A stretch of 23,203 nt of DNA, taken from NCBI GenBank assembly GCA_934693215.1, contig CAKUVB010000005.1, forward strand, positions 1-23,203. The letters are read 5' to 3'. Below the pieces are notes generated by a model. That model worked only from the letters and a program-made list of their open reading frames with translations, was not told where the DNA came from and did no database searches. This document shows positions 1 through 8,004 of this stretch, in pieces (within the stretch, counting starts at the first letter, position 1; every line of letters begins with the position of its first letter). Source of the DNA: an uncultured Candidatus Melainabacteria bacterium. Lineage in GTDB: Bacteria > Cyanobacteriota > Vampirovibrionia > Gastranaerophilales > Gastranaerophilaceae. Made by a program: the position numbers and the translations under genes.

Positions 1-342
1 CTTGCCTATTCTTCCCGCTGATTCTGATATTGCTTTTGCTAATTTTACTGAATCAACTGACTGAATATAATCAAAAGACCTTACGACTCTATCAACCTTA
101 TTTGTTTGCAAATGACCGATAAAATGGAACTTGGAGTTTTTACGAATCTCATCAGGCAAATTTTCAATCTTTTGAATTGCATCATTTGCTCTAGACTCTC
201 CAAAGTTTCTCAAACCTACTTCATAAGCATCTAATATAGCCTCTAGCCCGTAATACTTTGTTACTGCAATTATATTTGGTGTATAAGGTACGATTGTTTT
301 CTTTACACGTAGAAGATTATCTCTAACACTATCTATTGTCAT
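1..342 (-). CDS. yggS: YggS/PLPBP-family pyridoxal phosphate homeostasis protein (3' end cut off by window edge)
   Basis: Only the first 114 residues lie in the window; the gene runs off the left edge. Visible family signatures, in order: the PLP-binding lysine in 'AVTK' (Lys29), 'NFGESRAND' (the family's FGE-[NS]-R segment), and 'FHFIGHLQTNK' followed by 'IQSVDS', both hallmarks of the alanine-racemase-like TIM barrel of YggS/YlmE/PROSC proteins. Members bind PLP in the cytosol and buffer its supply to PLP enzymes; they have no established catalytic activity. The ATG at 342-340 is chosen because AGGAG sits 7-8 nt upstream and a promoter lies just before it. It lies downstream of flgE on the same strand, but the 226-nt gap with its own promoter argues for separate transcription. 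The family call is firm; whether the missing C-terminal part is intact cannot be seen. Confidence 0.93.
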   Translation of the reverse strand, partial: MTIDSVRDNLLRVKKTIVPYTPNIIAVTKYYGLEAILDAYEVGLRNFGESRANDAIQKIENLPDEIRKNSKFHFIGHLQTNKVDRVVRSFDYIQSVDSVKLAKAISESAGRIGK

Positions 343-365
343 ACAAATCTCCTCTACATCTTAAA

Positions 366-394
366 ATTATATCTTATCCAAAATGATAAGACAA
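366..394 (-). promoter_or_regulatory. Sigma-70-type promoter of yggS with an inverted repeat in the spacer
   Basis: On the minus strand, TTGTCT (394-389) and TATAAT (371-366) are separated by exactly 17 nt, about 24 nt upstream of the yggS start. The spacer region holds the inverted repeat CTTATC-N6-GATAAG (373-390), which could be an operator or chance in AT-rich DNA. Confidence 0.6.
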
Positions 395-408
395 ATATTC
401 AATTGTAA

Positions 409-470
409 AAGTTTTCCCTCCTTTCGTGGATTCCCGAAACCCATGACTCACATGGAATTCAGCATGTTTT
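409..470 (-). other. Hairpin-rich intergenic segment between flgE and yggS (possible structured RNA)
   Basis: This is the only relatively G+C-rich part of the 226-nt gap at 343-568, which has no gene. Read on the minus strand it contains CCATG-N5-CATGG, then TTTCG-N8-CGAAA. The 8-nt loop of the second hairpin (GGAATCCA) can pair with an upstream TGAATTCC at 7 of 8 positions, a pseudoknot-like arrangement, followed by GGAGGGAAAAC. It lies upstream of the yggS -35, so it would be transcribed only in a flgE read-through or as a separate RNA. It matches no riboswitch class I recognise. A perfect 12-bp palindrome, AGGGCATGCCCT (544-555), lies closer to flgE; without a following T-tract it is not a convincing terminator. 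Confidence 0.25.
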
Positions 471-568
471 TAAATGTTAAGTTTTATTAAGTTTTTCTTT
501 TTATATTACAAACTTGACACAATTTCCAAACCTTTTAATTATTAAGGGCATGCCCTAAAAAACTAAAA

Positions 569-2176
569 TTATTGACCTAAATATGTAATTGTTTCAAGAA
601 CTGAACTTGCAGTTGAGAAAACTCTTGAATTAGCCTGAATTGCACGTTGTGCCATAATCATATTTGACAATTCTGTTGCCATATCAACATTTGAGCCTTC
701 CAAACCACCTGATTTTAGAGAACCAAAACCATTTGTATTAGCCATACCATAAGCAAACTCACCTGCGTTTGGACCAAGCGACCACAAGTTATCTGTTTTA
801 GAAATCAAACCGGCATCATTAATTACTGTACCCATTTGCAATACCATATTTGCAGGTACCATACCTGTTGATGACATATCAAGGTCTGTCCCTTCTGCAC
901 CTGATGATGTAATAACAACATTATCAGATGTCGTATATTGCCATAATGCACGTCCATTATCATTAAATGAAACAGTTAAAGATGAACCATCATTATATTT
1001 AGCAGTTACAATACCACCTTCTGAAACATACCAATCTGAACGTTTAATAGCATCTGCGGTATTATTACCAGTACTGATTGTTGCAGACTTGTTCATTGTA
1101 TTACTATAGAACAATGTTTGACCAGCTTTTGCAGCATCAAGAGCATCATCAAAACCAAGCTGTGTCAAAAAGTCTGTAGTTTGATTATCAGCTATAGACA
1201 AAGCTTCACCAGAGTTATTTTCTATCTGTAAACCACCGTCCATTACTGCAAACTGAATTTTATCAAAACCTTGTGCATTGAAAGAATTATTAACACTATC
1301 TACAAAGTCTTGTAATGTACTTGATAAGTCACCTTCACTAATTTTATAAGAAACTTGTTTTTGCACATTTCTTATCGTTACGTTACCTGTTGCCGGAAAT
1401 TCTCCCTTTATATAAGTACCGTCATCACCTTTAAAGAATACATCTGTAGGCTCAACATCACCATATAAATCTATCAATTCTTTTCTTTCTTGAGTTGTTA
1501 AATTAGCCATATCCATACGGTCATAAGTAACGCCACCTTTAGTATACTGATTGTTATTTACTTTAGTAAAATCAGCAACTGCCGCTTGAGAAGATGTTCC
1601 ACCCACATTGAATATAAATGTACCTGTACGAACAGACACTGCGTTCAAATCATTAAGTGTTTTAGTAGCGATTTCAGCACTTGAAGTACCTAAAACAGAC
1701 ACATTCAAAACAGAAGGTACTTTTACTGTATGTTGAGAAGAACGAGGAGAGTATTCGTTTGTTGTACCAACAACCTTATACCCAGCTGCTGTTACCAAAT
1801 TGCCATCAGAGTCTAATGAAAAATGACCATCACGAGTAAAATATTGATTACCACTACCATCTTGCACAATAAAATACCCATTACCTGAAATCATCAAATC
1901 TGATGATAAACCGGTTTGTTGGAATGAGCCGTTTTCAAAATTTCTTGTAATTGATGAAACTTGAGTACCTAAACCTATTTGTCGTGGATTTGTACCACCA
2001 CCTGTCTTTGTTGCAGCAGAACCATTTGACAAAGTTCTTGAAAACAAAGTTGAAAAAGTTACATTCGCAGTTTTGTATGCAGTTGTATTAATGTTGGCAA
2101 CATTGTTAGCAACAACATTAATATGCGTTTGTCCTGCATCTATGCCTGTTTTTGATGTGTAAAGTGCCTGACTCAT
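569..2176 (-). CDS. flgE: Flagellar hook protein FlgE
   Basis: A 535-residue axial protein that polymerises into the flagellar hook outside the cell after export by the flagellar type III apparatus. The N-terminal rod/hook motif is clear (residues 4-40, with NNVANINTTAYK). The FlgE/F/G domain follows at about 93-137 (ISGNGYFIVQ, FTRDGHFSLD, NLVTAAGYKV). The C-terminal axial helix is at 493-535 (EGSNVDMATELSNMI, AQRAIQANSRVF). The length and large variable middle domain (about 140-480) fit a hook protein rather than the shorter rod proteins FlgF and FlgG. It is the last gene of fliJ-fliK-flgD-flgE. A GAGGAGAGAG Shine-Dalgarno stands just upstream of the ATG. The 75-nt gap to flgD shows no promoter I can support. 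No clear terminator follows. Confidence 0.93.
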   Translation of the reverse strand: MSQALYTSKTGIDAGQTHINVVANNVANINTTAYKTANVTFSTLFSRTLSNGSAATKTGGGTNPRQIGLGTQVSSITRNFENGSFQQTGLSSDLMISGNGYFIVQDGSGNQYFTRDGHFSLDSDGNLVTAAGYKVVGTTNEYSPRSSQHTVKVPSVLNVSVLGTSSAEIATKTLNDLNAVSVRTGTFIFNVGGTSSQAAVADFTKVNNNQYTKGGVTYDRMDMANLTTQERKELIDLYGDVEPTDVFFKGDDGTYIKGEFPATGNVTIRNVQKQVSYKISEGDLSSTLQDFVDSVNNSFNAQGFDKIQFAVMDGGLQIENNSGEALSIADNQTTDFLTQLGFDDALDAAKAGQTLFYSNTMNKSATISTGNNTADAIKRSDWYVSEGGIVTAKYNDGSSLTVSFNDNGRALWQYTTSDNVVITSSGAEGTDLDMSSTGMVPANMVLQMGTVINDAGLISKTDNLWSLGPNAGEFAYGMANTNGFGSLKSGGLEGSNVDMATELSNMIMAQRAIQANSRVFSTASSVLETITYLGQ

Positions 2177-2251
2177 TCTTCTTCTCTCTCCTCTAAATTT
2201 TTATAGTCTAGTTAAAATCCGTTTTATACTTTTGTTTGTTTAATAATTTGG

Positions 2252-2728
2252 TTATGAACCTTCTCCGGGGGTTCTAATATTTTGAACATTAGCAATTGAA
2301 TAATATTTGCCATTTACTTTAATCTTTCCTGCACCATCAACAAAAGTAGCTTCTGTAACAGTACCTGTAATTGTTTCATCTGGTTTTTCTGTATCCGGAA
2401 CGATATCTACTTCTTTACCAATTAAAGATAAAGTTTGACTAATACCACTATTTTGAGCAACATTATTTGACAAAGATTCCAATGCGTTTGACAAGCTTGT
2501 CAAACCTTCGTTCATTTGTGTCATCTGTTCCAATGATGAATACTGTGCTAATTGAGATAACCATTGTTGATTATCTGCAGGCTCTGTAGGGTCTTGATTC
2601 TGCATTTGTTTTAACATCAAATTTAAAAACATATCTTTATCTGATGTTGAAACTTTACTGTTAGAATTAGCCTTATTATAAGCCGTTTCATTTGTCATTG
2701 AAGTTATTGTACTACTAATCGTTGCCAT
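2252..2728 (-). CDS. flgD: Flagellar hook assembly (capping) protein FlgD
   Basis: A 158-residue protein with the FlgD N-terminal signature: 'DKDMFLNLMLKQMQNQDPTEPADNQQ' (residues 30-55, written here only as a landmark), then 'LAQYSSLEQM' (61-70). A 'LIGKEVDI' strand at about 102-109 starts the C-terminal beta region. FlgD forms the cap on the growing hook under which FlgE subunits fold. The protein is short compared with the ~230 residues of enteric FlgD, so the C-terminal tudor/Fn3-like part is reduced, as in several other phyla. The start is 5 nt after the fliK stop, and its GAGGG Shine-Dalgarno lies inside the fliK end, which suggests translational coupling. Placement between the ruler gene fliK and hook gene flgE supports the call. 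Confidence 0.93.
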   Translation of the reverse strand: MATISSTITSMTNETAYNKANSNSKVSTSDKDMFLNLMLKQMQNQDPTEPADNQQWLSQLAQYSSLEQMTQMNEGLTSLSNALESLSNNVAQNSGISQTLSLIGKEVDIVPDTEKPDETITGTVTEATFVDGAGKIKVNGKYYSIANVQNIRTPGEGS

Positions 2729-2733
2729 TTTAT

Positions 2734-4608
2734 TTAGCCCTCTATTTCCTGTTCTTCATCGTTTTGAAACTTTGAGAACATTTTTTCAAATTCTTTTTCT
2801 TTTTCTTGCTCTTGATGACGTTTATCTTGCTCTTGCTTATTACCACCATTACCTTCTTGCTCTGTATAATCCATATCAGCATTATTTTCTGATTGAGAAA
2901 CCTTTACTGACATATCATTAACCTGAACACCTTGTGCAGATAATGTATCTTTAAGATTCGATAAATTGCTATCAAGAATATCCTTAACTGCTTGTGATGC
3001 TACTTGCAACTCTGCAGTTAATCCATCTTTTGTATTCATTAATTGAATAGAAACCTTACCTAATGATTCCGGATTCAAAACCATAGTCAATTTTGCATTA
3101 CTTGTGCTATTCATCATTTGAAGTTTACTATGGATTTGTGCCAATACATCTTCTTTTGAAATATTCACAGAATTACTTGCTGATGCAGTTGTTTGAACTC
3201 CTACTGTCATTGATGATTGTTGAGAATGAACTTTGTGAACAGAAACAGCTTCTACAGTCTGCATATTATTAGTATCTGCCTGAGTATCAACCGGCTCAAC
3301 GTCCTCAGAAACACTTGAAGTAAAGAAATTCTTTTTCAATTCTGATTTATCTTCAGCTTTCACGTTATCATCTTGCGTTTCACCTTGAGCATTTTCATCT
3401 GACGAACTATTATTTTCTTCCATTGTAGAATCTACATCATCTACAACTGTTTCAACATCTTGTAAATCACTAGAAGTATCAGAACTTACAGAATCACTTG
3501 CCAATTTATTATCATTATTAAGCTCTGTATCTACAACCAAATCCTCTGTAACCTCTGAAGAATCTGCAACTGTCACATCAGCTGACACTTCTTTTATTTG
3601 AAGTGAAGTATCCTTTAAAACGACATTTTTTGTATCCGCATTCTTAATTTCTACATCAGGTTCTACAGTAACATCAGACCCTGTATCAGTTTCTTTATCC
3701 ATCATATATTTAACGGCCTGTTCTGTTGAATCCATTAACGTAGAATCCTCTGAAACATTTTCGGTTTGCGAATCTGAAACATCTTCTATTGTTATGTTCA
3801 AATCCTCAACCACTTTTTGTGATATTAAATCTTTTCCAATATTTTTTTCTGTATTTAATAAGTTAGCATCTTCTTTTGACAATAAATTATCAGAAACTTT
3901 TACCATTACCGAATCAGTATTGTCAACATCAGCATCAATATTTGTGTTAGATACCTGATTACCTACAACAGAAGTTGTTACATTAGTCAAATCTTCTGCA
4001 AGCTTTGAAGTATCAACCATATCTGATACATCTTCTAAAGAATCTTCATCAACAACCAAAGTATTTTCTACATCTGTAGCTTCTAAAACGGTTGTATCAA
4101 CTGCTTCATCAACGGTTTCAACATTATTATCTATATTCACAGTCAAATCATCTAAACAAGCATACTTTGAAACCACATCTGCTACAGAAACAGCAATATC
4201 CTGACTAACTGTATCTTCTGTTTCATCAGCACTATTTGTAGTTTCACTGACAGAATCCGAAACTTGTGTTTGACTATTTGTAGTAGAATTTGAACTACTT
4301 GCTGATACAGAGTCTGTATTAACAACAGTAGATTTTGTATCAACTACATTAGTTTTTGTTGAAGTATCTACACTACTAGAATTACCGCTAACCACAGAAT
4401 TGTTATTAACTACAGTTGTGGTTGTAGAAATATTAGCTACGGTATTATTTGAAGTAGTATTGTTTAATAAATCATTTTGTTTTGTGAAAGTTTTATTAGC
4501 AACATCAAGCACACTATCAAACTTCGCAACAGAACTATCAACATAACTGTTTTGAGTTGTTGCTAAGCTATCCAATATTAAACTGTTATTTGTTACTTGT
4601 TGTGCCAT
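2734..4608 (-). CDS. fliK: Flagellar hook-length control protein FliK, with a very long acidic middle region
   Basis: A 624-residue protein. FliK is exported during hook growth, measures hook length and switches the export gate from hook to filament substrates. The C-terminal Flg_hook domain is recognisable at about 483-571 (LTMVLNPESLGKVSIQL, LSNLKDTLSAQGVQV). After it comes a charged Gln/Glu/Lys tail (572-624). Residues about 20-480 are low-complexity, rich in Ser, Thr, Asp, Val, Asn and Glu, very acidic and almost Cys-free (one Cys, in KYACLDDL). There are no obvious exact tandem repeats. The protein is much longer than enteric FliK (about 400 residues). Its ATG follows the fliJ TAG with no gap, so translation is probably coupled. 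Placement between fliJ and flgD agrees with the assignment. The N-terminal part alone would not be identifiable. Confidence 0.88.
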   Translation of the reverse strand: MAQQVTNNSLILDSLATTQNSYVDSSVAKFDSVLDVANKTFTKQNDLLNNTTSNNTVANISTTTTVVNNNSVVSGNSSSVDTSTKTNVVDTKSTVVNTDSVSASSSNSTTNSQTQVSDSVSETTNSADETEDTVSQDIAVSVADVVSKYACLDDLTVNIDNNVETVDEAVDTTVLEATDVENTLVVDEDSLEDVSDMVDTSKLAEDLTNVTTSVVGNQVSNTNIDADVDNTDSVMVKVSDNLLSKEDANLLNTEKNIGKDLISQKVVEDLNITIEDVSDSQTENVSEDSTLMDSTEQAVKYMMDKETDTGSDVTVEPDVEIKNADTKNVVLKDTSLQIKEVSADVTVADSSEVTEDLVVDTELNNDNKLASDSVSSDTSSDLQDVETVVDDVDSTMEENNSSSDENAQGETQDDNVKAEDKSELKKNFFTSSVSEDVEPVDTQADTNNMQTVEAVSVHKVHSQQSSMTVGVQTTASASNSVNISKEDVLAQIHSKLQMMNSTSNAKLTMVLNPESLGKVSIQLMNTKDGLTAELQVASQAVKDILDSNLSNLKDTLSAQGVQVNDMSVKVSQSENNADMDYTEQEGNGGNKQEQDKRHQEQEKEKEFEKMFSKFQNDEEQEIEG

Positions 4609-5052
4609 CTAGCTAACCTTGTATCTTGTTGTCACAATATCATCAATTTCTTTTGCAGCTTTTTCCTCAAATGCTTGATAATAGGCTTTTTCTTGTTTTT
4701 CTTTAAGTTTTTCAAGAACCTTTACCTTTTTGTAGACTTCATTTAGTTCAAGCTGTTTCATTCGCATGATATTTCTTGTGTTTTGAATAACCATTCCTTG
4801 TTTTTTAGCCTCTGCCCCAAGTTTAATTAAGTAGCCGTTACTTCCAGAAATAGTCGTTATATCCAAAACCGGTGAACTACATATATCTTCCAAAGATGCC
4901 AAAACTTGTGCTGATTGCGAATTTATTCTTTCTAATTCTTCAATCTGACTATTTAGGACTTTAACAATACTTGCCATTTCCTGTTGTTTCTTTTCCAGTT
5001 CCTTCTGCCTCATATCGAGAACAGCCTGAAGCCGAAACGTAAACTTTTTCAA
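4609..5052 (-). CDS. fliJ: Flagellar export protein FliJ
   Basis: A 147-residue, almost entirely helical coiled-coil protein that starts 'KKFTFRLQAVLDMRQKE', the typical FliJ opening (F-x-F-R-L-x-x-[VL]-L-x-x-R). FliJ is the soluble stalk of the flagellar export ATPase: it links FliI to the export gate and cycles empty chaperones. The start codon is TTG (5052-5050), chosen because GAGAGAGG stands 7 nt upstream and the family N-terminus begins exactly there. It leads the hook operon: its TAG abuts the fliK ATG directly. FliJ often follows fliI; here fliI is not in the window and fliJ is promoter-proximal, divergent from the acyltransferase gene. Sequence identity within FliJ is low in general, but the N-terminus, size and context make the call solid. 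Confidence 0.88.
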   Translation of the reverse strand: MKKFTFRLQAVLDMRQKELEKKQQEMASIVKVLNSQIEELERINSQSAQVLASLEDICSSPVLDITTISGSNGYLIKLGAEAKKQGMVIQNTRNIMRMKQLELNEVYKKVKVLEKLKEKQEKAYYQAFEEKAAKEIDDIVTTRYKVS

Positions 5053-5098
5053 ATTTTAACCTCTCTCCAGTGATATATGAGTACCACATTGTTAATTT

Positions 5099-5126
5099 AC
5101 ATCATTTGATGGGGCAACTACATCAT
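5099..5126. repeat. Direct repeat ACATCAT in the fliJ/acyltransferase divergent region
   Basis: ACATCAT occurs at 5099-5105 and 5120-5126, 21 nt apart (about two helical turns). The first copy is part of the short palindrome CATCA-TT-TGATG (5100-5111). It lies upstream of fliJ and could bind a regulator of the hook operon, but the short length makes chance plausible. Confidence 0.25.
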
Positions 5127-5160
5127 ACACACAGAGGATATTTTAACTAAAATACTAAAG

Positions 5161-5189
5161 TTGCTAATAAACTAACATTGTAGTAAAAT
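5161..5189 (+). promoter_or_regulatory. Sigma-70-type promoter of the acyltransferase operon, placed for a leaderless mRNA
   Basis: TTGCTA (5161-5166) and TAAAAT (5184-5189) are separated by 17 nt. The ATG of the acyltransferase gene begins only 6 nt after the -10 box, so transcription would start at or within 1-2 nt of the start codon. No Shine-Dalgarno precedes that ATG, which fits a leaderless transcript. Confidence 0.55.
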
Positions 5190-5195
5190 CAACTT

Positions 5196-5879
5196 ATGGT
5201 TAGATTTTTACACAATTTAGATAGAGAGAAGATTTCTCACGCAATATATTCTGTGTTCAAAATACAAGAATTTTTTACAGATATCCAAAATGTAGATTAT
5301 CCTGAAAATATAGATTCATGCGTATATGCTATGTGGCACGCACATCAATGTTGTGTTCATGGATTTCCTAATAGAAACAAGGTCAATGTAATGATTAGCC
5401 GCTCAAGAGATGGCGAAATTATTGCAAAAGTTTGTGAAAAATGGGGATTTAAAGTAGTTAGAGGTTCTAAAGGTAAAAAAGGAAGTGCAGAAGCAACTCT
5501 CCAAATGATTAACGAACTAAAGCACGATAACTACGGTGCAATAATGGTTGACGGGCCTCATGGACCTGCAAAGGTTTGCAAAGATGGTGTTGTAAAAATT
5601 GCAAAACTATCAGGAAAACCTATCGTACCTGTTTTTTGGTATTCACCTAACCCAACATTTTTGAAATTTCCAACTTGGGACAAGTTTAGAATTCCGTTTT
5701 TCTCAACACATCTGATTAATCTTTATGGTGAACCTATTTATGTTGATAAAAATAATACAGATGAGCAAGATGAACAAGTAAGACTTAAAGTCGAAAGAAC
5801 ATTAGAAGAACTTGAAAAACAAGCTCCTCAAAGATATAAAGAGGTATTCAGATTCGGTATATGGAAAAAGAAAAAATAA
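5196..5879 (+). CDS. DUF374-type lysophospholipid acyltransferase-family protein
   Basis: A 227-residue protein of the DUF374 branch of the LPLAT acyltransferase superfamily. Visible blocks: 'YAMWHAHQ' (44-51, the family's catalytic-His block, WH-x-x), 'ISRSRDGEII' (67-76), 'GFKVVRGS' (84-91), 'MVDGPHGP' (117-124, the acceptor/acyl-CoA site block) and 'GKPIVPVFW' (140-148). Members are thought to transfer acyl groups in lipid or lipid A-like synthesis at the inner membrane; the substrate here cannot be read from the sequence. There is no long N-terminal membrane anchor. It is the first gene of a three-gene operon and overlaps the next gene by 19 nt. The start has no Shine-Dalgarno but lies right after a good promoter. 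The family call is firm, the substrate unknown. Confidence 0.85.
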   Translation: MVRFLHNLDREKISHAIYSVFKIQEFFTDIQNVDYPENIDSCVYAMWHAHQCCVHGFPNRNKVNVMISRSRDGEIIAKVCEKWGFKVVRGSKGKKGSAEATLQMINELKHDNYGAIMVDGPHGPAKVCKDGVVKIAKLSGKPIVPVFWYSPNPTFLKFPTWDKFRIPFFSTHLINLYGEPIYVDKNNTDEQDEQVRLKVERTLEELEKQAPQRYKEVFRFGIWKKKK

Positions 5880-6676
5880 ATATTTCTGCAATCCAAATGG
5901 AATCTATTATTGCAGATAAACAAGCTAATTTTGATAAAATAACAAAATTATTTAAAGAAAATATTAAACCCAACACTGATATTGTAGTTCTACCTGAACT
6001 ATGGAATGTTGGTTGGGCTTGTGACAAGTTTATTGAAGCTTCAGAAGAAATAAAAAAAAGCGAAACTATAGATTTATTATCAAGACTTGCACAAAAATAC
6101 AACACCAATATACTTGGTGGAAGTTTTGTCAACAAGGTAAATGACAAATATTACAACACCTGCCCCGTACTCAATAGAAACGGTGAATTAGTTGCAACGT
6201 ATAATAAAAACCATCTATATTCTTATTATGATGATAGCGAAGGTACATACATAACTCGAGGCGACAATCCTGTTATAGTTAATTTAGAAGGTGTAAAAAT
6301 CGGGCTAACTATATGTTATGATATTAGATTCCCTGAAATTTATAGAGCATACAGAAAAGCAAATGCCGATATCCTGGTAAATATGGCAGCATGGCCTTTA
6401 TCTCGAGCTATACATTGGAACTCTCTTACTCAAGCAAGAGCTGTAGAAAACCAAACCTATATGGTAGCTTTGACCCAAACCGGTACTCTACCAACAGGTG
6501 CGAAAAATCTTGGACACTCACTTATATATGATTATAGTGGAAATATTCTTGACGAAATTAACACCAAAGAAGGTGGAATATCTGCAACAATAAATCTTAA
6601 CGAAATGTATGACTTTAGAGATAAATGCACTGTATTAAAAGATATACAGGAAGATTATGAGGTTATCTATGAATAA
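5861..6676 (+). CDS. Carbon-nitrogen hydrolase (nitrilase superfamily, omega-amidase/YafV-like)
   Basis: A 271-residue cytosolic amidohydrolase. The Glu-Lys-Cys triad is intact: Glu46 in 'VVLPELW', Lys116 in 'YNKNHLY' and Cys152 in 'ICYDIRFPE'. The order, spacing and overall length match the nitrilase superfamily. The C-R-F-P-E type motif plus the short length resemble omega-amidases (Nit2/YafV), which hydrolyse alpha-keto-glutaramate-like amides; the actual substrate is not determinable here. Its ATG lies inside the end of the acyltransferase gene (19-nt overlap) with only a distant GAGG, so translation is likely coupled to the gene before. It overlaps dacB at its own end. Why a nitrilase sits between two envelope genes is unclear; the operon may be a housekeeping mix. 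Confidence 0.9.
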   Translation: MEKEKINISAIQMESIIADKQANFDKITKLFKENIKPNTDIVVLPELWNVGWACDKFIEASEEIKKSETIDLLSRLAQKYNTNILGGSFVNKVNDKYYNTCPVLNRNGELVATYNKNHLYSYYDDSEGTYITRGDNPVIVNLEGVKIGLTICYDIRFPEIYRAYRKANADILVNMAAWPLSRAIHWNSLTQARAVENQTYMVALTQTGTLPTGAKNLGHSLIYDYSGNILDEINTKEGGISATINLNEMYDFRDKCTVLKDIQEDYEVIYE

Positions 6677-8003
6677 AAAATTAGGAATTCTTGCGGTACT
6701 TATTTCTGTAATGAGTACAAATTTATGTTTTGCTAAAAATTTGACTGATGAAATAAATAGCACTATTTCTAATTCCAATATAAAAAAAGGGTGCATTTCT
6801 ATATCTGTAAAAACTATAGAAGATAAAAAAACTGTATATGAACTAAACCAAACAGTACCTATGCCCCCAGCATCTATACAAAAACTCACAACGACATTAC
6901 CCGCAATAAAAGAATTGGGAGAAAATTACAAGTTTCAAACAAAATTATACAAAGACAAATCAGGTAATTATTTAATAGTGCTAGGTGCAGACCCATATTT
7001 GCAATCAAAAGACCTTAAAACTCTTACTTGCAAAATGCCGGCTGAAATAAAATCACTAGCTATTGATGATTCAATTATTGATAAACTTGAATGGGGTGAA
7101 GGCTGGCAATGGGACGATGATATAAATCCTTTAATGCCTAAATTTAGTGCATATAATCTTGATAGAAACACTCTAAAAGTATATATAGAACCAACAATGG
7201 AAAACGCACCTGCAAATATTATATTCGACAAAGATTATCCTATGTCATTTATAAACAAAATCGTTACAGGAGCATCAAATTCATTCAACATTGAAAAGAA
7301 AAGCTACGAAGCACCTGACATTATAACTGCAGAAGGAACTGTAAACAAAACTGCGACAGTTTGTATTCCTGTAAACAGTCCTAAAAAATATTTTAAACTA
7401 AGATTAACAGATGCTCTTATTGATAATGAAAAAAGTAATAGCGGAGTATTCTATAACAAAAAACTAACAAAAGATTATTGTCTTGTTAGCACAGTTACTC
7501 ACGATATAAACCAAGCTAAAAACGATATATTAAAAAATAGTGATAATTATATTGCGGAAACCTTATTCAAACTTGCCGGAGGCAAATACAAACGTTCAAC
7601 AGGAAGTTTTGAATCAGGAAAAGAAATGTTTGATAATTATTGCAAAAAATCAAATCTTGATAATTCTCAAATAAACATCGTTGATGCAAGCGGTGTTTCA
7701 AAAAATAATATGATGATATCTGATTTTATGACAGATTTTTTAATCATAAATAGACAAGAACTTGAACCTATAATGGCAACATCAGGTGAAGGTACTCTTG
7801 CAGATAGACTTTTATATCTAAAAGGTAATTTAAAAGCAAAAACCGGTACTTTATCAAACGTAAGTACATTAACAGGATATGTTTCAACACAAAACGGCCA
7901 CAAATACGCATTTTGTATAATGATACACGATTCAAAATCTGCACCAAAATACAAAAAACTCTTAGAAGATAACATCATTAAAACATTATATTTAAAAGGC
8001 TAG
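6657..8003 (+). CDS. dacB: D-alanyl-D-alanine carboxypeptidase/endopeptidase, PBP4/DacB family (peptidase S13)
   Basis: A 448-residue exported penicillin-binding protein of class C that trims or cuts peptidoglycan cross-links in the periplasm. All three active-site motifs are present: S-x-x-K as 'SIQK' (Ser73-Lys76), S-x-N as 'SKN' (348-350) and K-T-G (395-397). 'SDNYIAETL' (295-303) and 'FSAYNLDRN' (163-171) are further S13 hallmarks. An N-terminal signal peptide ends near 'NLCFA' (22-26). Two starts are possible: ATG 6657 (AGGA 5 nt upstream) or ATG 6669 (GAGG 6 nt upstream, giving MNKK..., a more usual signal-peptide start). Both overlap the end of the nitrilase gene, so coupling is likely either way. 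It converges on the next gene, with only one base between the two stop codons. Confidence 0.93.
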   Translation: MRLSMNKKLGILAVLISVMSTNLCFAKNLTDEINSTISNSNIKKGCISISVKTIEDKKTVYELNQTVPMPPASIQKLTTTLPAIKELGENYKFQTKLYKDKSGNYLIVLGADPYLQSKDLKTLTCKMPAEIKSLAIDDSIIDKLEWGEGWQWDDDINPLMPKFSAYNLDRNTLKVYIEPTMENAPANIIFDKDYPMSFINKIVTGASNSFNIEKKSYEAPDIITAEGTVNKTATVCIPVNSPKKYFKLRLTDALIDNEKSNSGVFYNKKLTKDYCLVSTVTHDINQAKNDILKNSDNYIAETLFKLAGGKYKRSTGSFESGKEMFDNYCKKSNLDNSQINIVDASGVSKNNMMISDFMTDFLIINRQELEPIMATSGEGTLADRLLYLKGNLKAKTGTLSNVSTLTGYVSTQNGHKYAFCIMIHDSKSAPKYKKLLEDNIIKTLYLKG

Positions 8004-8004
8004 A

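Noticed and set aside
421..460. tRNA-like T-arm (GGGTTTCGGGAATCC) upstream of yggS
   Set aside because: No acceptor or anticodon stems can be placed around it and the loop does not fit the T-loop consensus.
544..555. Palindrome AGGGCATGCCCT as flgE terminator
   Set aside because: The stem allows only about 4 bp around a 4-nt loop and no T-tract follows on the minus strand.
2734..4608. Acidic repeat region as a separate adhesin or surface protein
   Set aside because: The same frame ends in a clear FliK C-terminal domain and lies between fliJ and flgD.
5848..6147. 99-codon antisense open frame over the nitrilase gene
   Set aside because: Shadow of an intact nitrilase with complete catalytic triad; no ribosome binding site or family features.
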